Notes under the pieces: generated by a model
What the model was told of the DNA's origin: nothing
The model's database searches: none
The model's input: the letters and a program-made list of their open reading frames with translations, nothing else
Position numbers and translations under genes: made by a program
From: Spongospora subterranea
Taxonomy: Eukaryota; Endomyxa; Phytomyxea; Plasmodiophorida; Plasmodiophoridae
Direction of reading: 5' to 3'
Assembly: GCA_900404475.1 (NCBI GenBank)
Contig: OUQQ01000557.1
Span: forward strand, 1-13,373
DNA: 13,373 nt
Shown here: piece by piece, positions 1-6,785 of the stretch
How positions within the stretch are numbered: position 1 is the first letter of the stretch
How the letters are laid out: each line of letters starts with the position of its first letter

Positions 1-1
1 C

Positions 2-142
2 CTGTTTCTGGTCTGATCCTGCAATTGGATCTTCTGATACAAATATCCATGACTGGCAAAGACAGACGTCATCCTTCGCTTCAAAATTCTTGCCACGAGG
101 GCGCCGACCAACGATTTTTTGCTGAGAGGAACGGGATCGCCA
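2..142 (-). pseudogene. Partial Myb/SANT-like (NAM-associated type) protein fragment, running off the left edge
   Basis: Reading the minus strand from 142 down to 2 gives an open frame whose conserved part is the block RRPRGKNF, then an acidic stretch, then LCQSWIFVSEDP and GSDQKQ. From memory, this matches the start of the Myb/SANT-like domain found in plant NAM-associated proteins and in repeated families of rusts, oomycetes and other eukaryotes (pattern RGxNF..EED..LC.AW..VSEDP..G.DQ). A TGA at 143-145 closes the frame upstream, and a neighbouring frame (reading SKKSLVG) looks like the natural upstream continuation, so a frameshift or a splice may lie near 110-120. The rest of the domain would lie to the left of the window. 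Such proteins are often mobile-element partners, which fits the transposase remains nearby. The functional state is unknown and decay is likely. Family recognition is moderately sure; an intact gene is not. Confidence 0.55.
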
Positions 143-270
143 TCACAGCCGACGGTCGATCCGACAGGGTGCATACCGAATTGCGGGGTTCGTCGTTCAC
201 ACCTGCTAGGGTAGTGGCTATGATAGTTTACCTTCGTGACTAGCCTACGGTAAAGATCGGTGCTGGCTAG

Positions 271-840
271 CATACATGGTGGAGAATCGAAATTGCTAAA
301 AACTCCGTCGGAATTGCCAAATATAGCTCTAGCATACCGTGTAGCCTACCCGCAAGACATGCTCTCAGCCAGACGGAAGTCGACTGCTTTCTCGACATAT
401 TAGATGATGCCCTCCCACTCTGTGCAACAGAATCGGACGCGGTCCTTCGCGAACACGAGTTGCTTTATCCTGACGCAGGTAGTTGGACTGTCGAGTCACT
501 GAAGCGGAAGTTTGCTTCGCTTCACCGAAAGAAGATGCCAACCGGGGATCCTTTGATGACGCCGGATGTCACAAAATCAAAACACATCCGTTACAAGATG
601 ACGGTTCGAGCTGACCTGGGACAAGGTGATGAACAGGAAGGAGATATTAGTGCCATGGGAGAGGACGCCCAGACTGATTCAGGTAGCGATCGCCATGATC
701 GTTCGTTGCCAGAATTTGACCAAACCGACAACGGCAGTGCCGGATTAACGCCTGAATCAGTCTGGGCGTCCTCTCCCATGGCACTAAATTCTTCCTGTTC
801 ATCACCTTGTCCCAGGTCAGCTCGATCCGTCATCTTGTAA
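271..840 (+). pseudogene. DUF6818-like (Myb-related) protein fragment
   Basis: An open frame without an early ATG runs from just after a TAG at 268-270 to a TAA at 838-840. Its conserved portion (about 358-600) reads HALSQTEVDCFLDILDDALP, then a block ending in SLKRKF (496-513), then PTGDP (538-552) and KSKHIR. This is the pattern of the DUF6818 family as I know it: a TxxEVDxLLDIxEExLP helix, an LKRKFN-type helix and a KKPTGDPxCPPxVxxAKxI tail. The family is expanded in oomycetes and some fungi and is related to Myb/SANT DNA-binding domains. No start codon lies in frame before 535, so a 5' exon is missing or the copy is dead. Beyond about 684 the frame runs through the loop and the antisense arm of a palindrome, so its last 50 or so codons are probably not native. 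I read it as a truncated or rearranged gene copy. Confidence 0.6.
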
Positions 841-898
841 TGAATGTGTTTTTTGCTTTTTTGACATCCGGCGTCATCAAAGGATCCCCGGTTGGCAT
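535..898. repeat. Long inverted repeat (palindrome), arms 149 and 148 bp
   Basis: Positions 535-683 reappear as their reverse complement at 751-898, separated by a 67-bp loop (684-750). By eye the arms are about 93% identical. They differ by roughly six to eight substitutions, a 2-nt insertion in an A-run and a 3-nt deletion next to a GAACAGGAA motif. Both arms carry the same part of the DUF6818-like coding sequence, from ATGCCAACCGGG to GACTGATTCAGG. The right arm is therefore an inverted partial duplicate of the left-hand gene, not a classic short terminal repeat. As DNA or RNA it could fold into a hairpin with a stem of about 148 bp. Confidence 0.9.
751..898 (-). pseudogene. Second, inverted partial copy of the DUF6818-like gene
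   Basis: On the minus strand, from 898 down to 751, the sequence begins at the same ATGCCAACCGGG point as the plus copy at 535 and ends at the same GACTGATTCAGG point. It keeps the PTGDP motif and the VKKAK part of the tail, which is closer to the family pattern than the VTKSK of the plus copy. A 2-nt insertion in an A-run then throws it out of frame, and the downstream MTDRADLGQG segment is read in another phase. There is no N-terminal helix region: upstream of 898 on this strand the sequence changes abruptly into a second palindrome. It cannot encode a working protein alone and is best read as a decayed fragment. Confidence 0.65.
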
Positions 899-1022
899 AA
901 ATTTATCATCCAGCAGTCGAAACGACGCCATGCCTTTGTTTCGATATTGCAACTGTCGAGAACTGCGACAACGCTGCCAAACGCAGGCATGGCGTCGTTT
1001 CGACTGCTGGATGATAAGTTTA
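898..1022. repeat. Second inverted repeat, 44-bp arms, abutting the first
   Basis: The segment 898-941 is the reverse complement of 979-1022 at 41 of 44 positions. A perfect 33-bp core includes TCATCCAGCAGTCGAAACG. The loop is 37 bp (942-978). The left arm begins exactly where the right arm of the large palindrome ends. On the minus strand the right arm follows the last recognisable part of the transposase fragment. The arms are unlike the ends of any element I recognise. Confidence 0.88.
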
Positions 1023-1427
1023 TTCTTTGAATCCTATGCCAGTCCATGTGTTGACAATTGTAGATACCGTTATTCAATCCCATGCTCGAGCAATCCAAGT
1101 TGCGACCAGCAGTTTTATAGACGCTTTGTTTTCTGGATTGGGTGATCACGAATAACTCGTCTTCGTCCCTGAGGTAGTTTTTTGACGGTTTGTTGGCACC
1201 TACATCAAGGACTTGTAGCATTACTGTGTACCCGGACAAAATAAACTCGACCCTAATTTTGCAGTTGGATCACCACCGAATTCATCAAATGAATTTTGCA
1301 TTGGTCCATTATTAGATATGTCGATTTCATGTTTTCGCAGAACGGCATTGCGTGTTTGTTCCATCTCCTGATCGTCAACGACTCCGTTTTGCTTGTCTAT
1401 GTCGTCGTGTACGTCGATTAACTTCAC
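1023..1427 (-). pseudogene. Decayed pogo/Tigger-like DDE transposase fragment
   Basis: On the minus strand, 1266 down to about 1130 reads IRVEFILSGYT, then LQVLDVGANKPSKNYLRDE. This is the block near the end of the DDE_1 catalytic domain of pogo/Tigger/Jerky-type transposases (usual form VEFIPGGxTxxLQPLDVGxNKPFKDxLR). Further down, the stretch NNGIYNCQHMDWHRI resembles the following Trp/Ile-rich segment (NxIxNCWRHxGI). The part from 1427 to about 1267 is in another frame (ending DEFGGDPTAK), and a TGA separates the two frames, so at least one frameshift is present. The DDE residues themselves and the N-terminal DNA-binding domain are not visible. The element is therefore truncated and inactive. 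It abuts the 44-bp palindrome, which may have formed when the region was rearranged. Confidence 0.6.
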
Positions 1428-2400
1428 GCTGCATGTTCAGGTCATAGTGGCGCTCGATAAAGCCATCGGCTTCAAGATCCCACAGCTATGTACTTAAAAA
1501 ATCCATAGAAATCATTCAATGGCAAACCAAAAGCAGCACTAAAAGTTCTGCAATTTCGTCGAGTTGTTGAAATTTGATAAATGCGACGGGGGTCGTTCTA
1601 CCATATCAGCTCTCCATTGGATCACATTCGGGTTTCTTCTCTCGAGACTTATGTCAATGCCCCGAAGAAAAAATTGCAATGTTATGCACATTGCGGGTTT
1701 GGGTTTGCCACTATATTATTGCACATTAACCTCTCGCTCCAACAAGCGTTATTGCGCATGAAAATTTAGAACCTATTCTGACCAATTTCGCAAAGTAGAT
1801 CTTGACCTTAACTGTGGGGTTCACAAAACTTTTGGATTTTACATCAGTGACATATGAACCCAGATTTTTTAGTGTTTTGTCAGGTATTTGTGCAGGGCAT
1901 TTTGTGTGGCCGATTTGCTAACTAAGTAAAGATGGCCCGTTGACCTCATGCCCATATTCATTGGACCAAGAACATGTGGCGAGCAGAGGGAGATTGTACT
2001 GGGCTCGGAGCTGAATCATCTTGTCAATGGCCGATCTGGTCGGAGACTGGTCATAACGTAAAGAAGTGACTCACAGCTATTGCACAGCGATCAGACAGAC
2101 ACGAGTCGATATCACGACTGAGGTCGCCGCGTTTCGTTTTGTGACGAGGGTACACTAGAACCGATCGGGGATTCGCCCAACATAAACGCCCTCTCTGGTT
2201 TCTATCCGGGAACCAACACCTGACGGCGGCTATTGCGATACCACGGACCGCGTACGGATTAAACGAACATATTAGGGAGCGTTACTTGGACACCCTAGGA
2301 ACACGGGGCTACCACCTGGGTAACACAGTCTGATTGGTGCCAGTAAGGGGGGCAGCGATTCGCCCTCCGATCAGCTGCCAATAGCCGGGTAATTTCGACG
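1428..2400. other. Non-coding or unassigned stretch
   Basis: No recognisable gene, RNA or repeat was found. Two overlapping frames of about 62-65 codons at 1564-1769 resemble nothing I know. The part from about 2140 to 2400 is more GC-rich than 1430-1900 and precedes the FYVE gene, so it may hold its promoter and leader. A short open stretch around 2270-2335, reading HIRERYLDTLGTRGYHLG, is a possible non-annotated upstream exon but cannot be joined to the FYVE frame convincingly. Confidence 0.4.
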
Positions 2401-3554
2401 ATGGGACAGGTAATGGCGATAGGGAACACGTTACGGTCGACATGGGCTCATGTAGTCGCAGGCACAATCCACGGGCTCGATCATCGTCTGGGAGCGCGAT
2501 TCGCCTTGTTGCTCACATTGCGCGACGGCGTTCAGTCTGGGCAACGGGCGACATCATTGCCGATCGTGCGGTGATGTAGTTTGCCAGGTCTGTTCCCCAT
2601 ATACCGGGTATCTACCTCAGCTCGGTTACCCGGCCGACATAGAGCAACGCGTCTGTCGCTTGTGCGCCGCCAAACCCTTCACGGTCACCCTCCACGAAAT
2701 GGCAGCCGCCGATCTTATTAAAGGGCATTTCCAGACCCACCAACAGACCTGCGATGATATTCTATCTGACGCCGTTGATATTTTCGCGGCTGCCTTGCAG
2801 ATGCCGTCGTTCAATCCCTACCTCCTCGATCATCTTCGCGCAAAATTCTCCGAGATTTTCAACCAAGCCTACGATCGAGCGTTATATCATCTTGAAAGTA
2901 TCCTTCGAGCCCCGATAATTCACCCCGACGTGCTGGATAGCTCCATCAATGCCTGTGAAAGGGTTCGCGCCGTCTTCCTCGATCACTCCAGAGAGTTCGA
3001 CCCGATCGATATCCAGCTCCTGTCCGATCAGATCGATTGCGCTCGATCTCAACAGCGCCGCCCTCCGACTCCGGAATTAACCTCGTCGCCATTACCGTCG
3101 TGCCTGCGCGGCGTAACGGGATCAGCTTCGTCCCCGAAACGCGTGCGATTCTCGCCCGTTGAGGCGGGACCGGCTGTAATCCAGCAAGAGCTGGAACGGC
3201 AGGTGATGGAAACCGTGGACAATCACGATGGCGATGTTGCGCGGCAGAGATCGATGTATATAACACGCTCGCTGCCTGTCTTGCGATGTCAGTAAACTCA
3301 TACGTATTGTGTTTCTAATTGCTTCTCAGTCGCCAAATCACAATTGGATCGAGGTCTGCACTTTCGTGAATTGTTACTTGTGCACCCCTTCGCCGTTCTA
3401 AGTCAGTATGATCACTGTGTGGAATACTTCATTCGTTATGAGGCGGGCTGTTCCAAATCGGTCAAAACGGATTGTTTTCCTCTGAGTACGAAGTCGTGAA
3501 ATTGTGTCAAGCGTCAGGCTTCCTCAGAGATCGCAATTTGAGGAGCTTAATTAG
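2401..3554 (+). CDS. FYVE zinc-finger protein, probable PI3P-binding endosomal adaptor
   Basis: My model has exons 2401-2409, 2462-3287, 3330-3434 and 3487-3554 (335 aa); introns are 52, 42 and 52 bp. The FYVE domain spans residues 13-72: WERD near the start, CSHC (20-23), RHHCRSCG (33-40), CQVC (44-47) and RVCRLC (66-71). This gives all eight zinc ligands with family spacing. FYVE domains bind phosphatidylinositol 3-phosphate on endosomes and vacuoles. The usual first basic residue of RRHHCR is Gly here. Residues 80-205 look helical. A Pro/Ser-rich linker follows with PKRVRFSP (KRVRF at 229-233), a PP1-docking-like RVxF motif, and then a final segment including HFRELLLVHPF. The start ATG has A at -3 and G at +4 and gives a 9-nt first coding exon joined by a good CAG|GTAATG donor. 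The second intron is supported because the frame opens for about 35 codons only when spliced at 3288. The third join is tentative. Without it the frame shifts or stops at 3477. I cannot name an orthologue. Confidence 0.8.
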
Positions 3555-4929
3555 CTGGTGGCAATGGTCCCGCACCGACAAGGAACATGTTTCTAGAAAC
3601 GGATCGAACACTTAAACTCTCGTTGGCGCTACATAGCTACGACTTGACCTAAATTTTTGGTTGGGACAAGTTGACACCATCGTCAACATTTCAATTCTCG
3701 TTTGGCGGGTCAAATGATGCCGGTTTGCCAAGAACACTTTGTTCCGAAACAATATTGATCTCGAACGTCACCCAATTTACAAAAACTATTATTGAAGAAC
3801 ATTGCGGGTTCTCTGTTAGTGAAATCCAAAGAAACTGAGAGCGGACGAATTCGATAATCAGAAATGGTTTGGAACAACAAAAAAAGGACAATTTTGATCC
3901 CAACGCCGCTGAAAAGGGAATCTGACCATGGTTGAGCAGCTTCGCACTTCTTTGCACATTTACGGTCGAGTCAATTTTTGCCGGCTCTACCGCTTCCTAA
4001 ACCGTCCCGACCAGATCCATAACTGTAAGAAGAATACGATGACTGAGGAAAAGGGACAATAAGTAAAACATCGTCACCGCCATTGTGCCATCGTTTCGAC
4101 CCATGACTTCCAACCGTTGGGCGGTGTAATTGATGGTAGCTTTCCAGTTTCAAAAATCTATACTGTAGGCTTGCTTTCGATAATTCTACATTGCAAAAAC
4201 CGAACCTGGTAGTAATAGCTGTAAAATGGTCTAAATATCAAACGGTATAAAGAACTAGGTTGTTTAGTTAACTTCACATTTGATCAAGTTCAAGGTGCAA
4301 TCTATCTGTCGGATAATTGTAAAAGATCATTGATCTGAACATCCTTTTTCTCCATCGAGGTGAGGGCTATAGTTATCTTTACCCAGGCTGTGGTTTATTA
4401 ACCCTCGTTTGATATAACGGATAAAATTGTCCCAGAGGTGTGTCAGAGTTGAATTATTTCGGCGCTTGAAAATCGCGGATACACATTGTATTTGTGTATT
4501 GCTGGCAAAACATCGCGGTTCAATAGGTTTTTGGCCATTCCGGGAAAGAATCGCCACGTGAATCATATTTATAAACAAGTGTCAACAATTAAAGCCGGAG
4601 ACGATGCGTCAAATGAATCCCACATAATGTTCGTGAGCGTAACTTCGACAGTATGAGGCCAGGAGAGCCTGAACCACTGCTGTTCATAACAACTAACATC
4701 TCTGGACTTCAATCGGAGTACCGATCCCAATCAATCTCGAACATCAAAGTATGGCAACGAATCGAGACTGAATCATAGAGATTCATCAATCAGCAATAGC
4801 AGGGACCCTTTAGACGAAAGATTGCCACACAGTTTATGAAGGCACCACAAACACCTTTTGTCGCCCCGCAAGTATTCAGCGGTCCGCGCAATCATCTAAT
4901 TTTCATCATTATAATTCGGTCTGGACGAT
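3555..4929. other. Intergenic region with stacked short open frames, no confident gene
   Basis: I recognise nothing here. Open stretches with protein-like composition on the plus strand are: 3653-3925 (61 codons, one TGA at 3836-3838, then 28 more in the same frame), 3928-4062 (ATG start, 44 codons, beginning MVEQLRTSLHIYG), 4453-4656 (67 codons, no ATG at its start) and 4690-4839 (49 codons, Ser/Arg/Asn-rich). Minus-strand frames of 60-88 codons overlap them. They could be exons of an unrecognised spliced gene, relics, or chance. The last 90 bp before 4930 would be the promoter and leader of the nicotinamidase gene; I see no defined TATA box. Confidence 0.35.
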
Positions 4930-5677
4930 ATGAGCAAAACCGCCCTCATTGTCGTCGACATTCAGAACGACTTCGCCAGAGTTGACGGGTCGCTGTCGGT
5001 CCCGCACGGTGGCGAGGTCATCCCGATCATTAACACGCTTCGGCAATCGGTGCCGTTTGACCTGGTAGTATTGACCCAGGATTACCATCCAAAGGGGCAT
5101 ATCTCGTTTTATTCGACCCACGCGACGGATCGTAAAGCCAAGCTCTTCCAGCCATATCAATTGCCAGACGGTAAAGTTCAGGTCCTCTGGCCTGATCATT
5201 GCGTTCAGGTTGATTTTCCATGTCACATATTTTTGCCTTTATGTGAACTTGAGTTTTCAGGGAACTTTTGGTGCTGAAATTCATCTTGATCTGAAGCAAG
5301 AACCTTCGGATGTATTCATACAGAAAGGCAAACAACTCACTGCCGATTCTTATTCGGCGTTTTTGGATAATGATCGGGTAAAATCTTTTCACAAAACTGA
5401 TTCATGGCTGATACAATTTTAGATTTCAAAAACGGACATGGAAAAAGTTCTTCACGAACATGAAATAAGTCGGGTCGTCATTGTCGGCTTAGCTCTTGAT
5501 TATTGCGTCGGATATACGGCGCTTGATGCAAAAGCAGTTGGATTTGATGTAGTGATTTGCAAGGACGCCACAAAGTCGGTTCACGACAATTCTGAAAAGC
5601 AAATGCTGCATATGCTGGAAAAACAAGGCATCCCCTGCATAGATTCGTCGTCTTATATCAGATCTAACACATTCTGA
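4930..5677 (+). CDS. PNC1: Nicotinamidase (isochorismatase-fold), NAD salvage
   Basis: Exons 4930-5208, 5261-5377 and 5423-5677 give 216 aa, the length of yeast Pnc1; introns are 52 and 45 bp, both phase 0. The enzyme hydrolyses nicotinamide to nicotinic acid and ammonia, feeding the Preiss-Handler route to NAD and removing nicotinamide, a sirtuin inhibitor. Seen in the sequence: the catalytic Asp in VVDIQNDF (D10), the Lys in FIQKG (K115), and the nucleophile Cys in GLALDYCV (C160), preceded by the cis-peptide region. Metal ligands are D51 and H53 in TQDYHP and H90 in WPDHCVQ, completed across the first splice by GTFGAEIH. The substrate-pocket motif DSYSAF is present. The start ATG has G at -3 and precedes the family N-terminus by a few residues. 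No targeting signal is visible, so it is probably cytosolic or nuclear/peroxisomal as in fungi. All key residues are intact. It looks functional. Confidence 0.95.
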
Positions 5678-6785
5678 TTGCCTCAAAGATGATGATAGTT
5701 GTTATCGGCGAACAATTGCTCGAGATGACGCCTGCTTTCTCGATAATATTATATAAGCGAGCAACCCCTTCGTATGAGATAAAATACCAGTAGTTTCTGG
5801 CGACACCATTTTATCCCCCTAAGCACCATTCTGTTTCTGGAAAAATCACTGGAGGCGGACTTTCGCCTCATTCAGTTCCATTTTCAGCAACCAATTGATA
5901 CGCTTTCCCTCGTGGAGGCGTCTGAACCACTGCCAACTCGGAAAATAAATCTACAGATGCTGATCGATTTCGTTTACAATTGAGACGATGTGACCTTGCA
6001 ACGTTGAGTATTCAATGAACTGGAAAGGTTCCCACTTCGTCTGAAACATTGCTTGCGAAGTGTTCCCCTCCTCCAACTTTAAATGTTCCCTTGGCGCCGG
6101 AAGTTTCTTCTCTTTTATGTGTTATGCTTCGTGGCCTCTTGGCTTGCGGCTTGCGTCACGCGTTAAAAAAACATCTTTCCGTGATGCCAATCAATCAAAC
6201 GGATCAAGTTCGAGGTCAACGATTCACTTTGATGGCGGGAGAAGATTTGAATTGAGTCCAGCAAAGTAGCCATTGCATTCCTGTTTGACCAACAAAAGTA
6301 AATCTTTTAAACGTTCCCGGCTCTGAAATGGTTCAAGCGTCCTGAACGCTTTATGGAAATGTCACAATGTGATTTGAACAACAGCCCCACATTAACAACA
6401 GAGGCCGAACCAACAATATTTGACGATACCTGTGCAGGTGCAGATGATAAAGGACAGCAGGAGGCCGCACACGAATCAACGGTTAATGACGTTTCCCTGT
6501 CCTTGCCATAGTGATGGCTGTACAAAAAGGAGAGCAGGGCCGACCCCATCAAACGGTCAATTTCAACGTTTCCCTGTATCTATGGCTGTACAGGTCCAGA
6601 TAGTAAAGGACACGACACCAGTTGCAACAGGGTCACTGTACGTTCTTCAACATCATTGGGACAATCAGAATAGTATTGTTCTTGTTCAGCACATTCTTTG
6701 TAGGTCTGGCTACTGCCTGAACAACGACAGACCTCTTTGCGGAGTGGTCTCATCGCCATTCATATTTTTATGTTATCGGGCGAGG
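5678..6785. other. Intergenic region between nicotinamidase and ADCK1-like genes
   Basis: No gene is recognised. The first part is downstream sequence of the nicotinamidase gene. A frame of about 65 codons at 6049-6255 resembles nothing. From about 6430 to 6615 there are short imperfect direct repeats, listed separately. An open frame continues upstream of the ADCK1 ATG as far as 6420, but it has no start codon with family-like sequence and spans those repeats, so I treat it as leader or promoter sequence. Confidence 0.4.
6435..6612. repeat. Two pairs of short imperfect direct repeats
   Basis: A 22-nt motif at 6435-6456 (caggtgcagatgataaagga and two more bases) recurs at 6591-6612 with four differences. 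A second motif at 6478-6524, beginning aacggttaatgacgtttccc and ending atggctgtaca, recurs at 6552-6592 with a 6-nt net shortening. The order is A, B, B', A', and B' runs directly into A'. The sequence just before A (ending acctgtg) looks like a degraded end of B. The pattern fits a degenerating tandem duplication of a unit of about 65-75 bp in the region upstream of the ADCK1-like gene. No function can be read from it. Confidence 0.6.

Noticed and set aside
591..833. Minus-strand 80-codon frame as a separate gene
   Set aside because: Its similarity to the plus-strand protein comes from the palindrome itself; it is the inverted copy read through the loop.
2660..3295. Reading the FYVE gene as a single open frame from 2660 to the TAA at 3293
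   Set aside because: It would begin inside the last zinc-ligand pair of the FYVE domain and ignore the clear zinc-finger upstream. Splicing at 3288 also restores a long continuation after 3330.
3843..3925. TGA recoding (readthrough or reassigned stop) in this genome
   Set aside because: The confident genes use TGA, TAG and TAA as normal ends (striatin ends in TGA, nicotinamidase in TGA), so a single TGA in an unrecognised frame is no evidence of recoding.
6420..6785. N-terminal extension of the ADCK1-like protein
   Set aside because: The upstream open frame covers degenerate direct repeats, has no family-like sequence, and the ATG at 6786 gives the usual N-terminus and total length.
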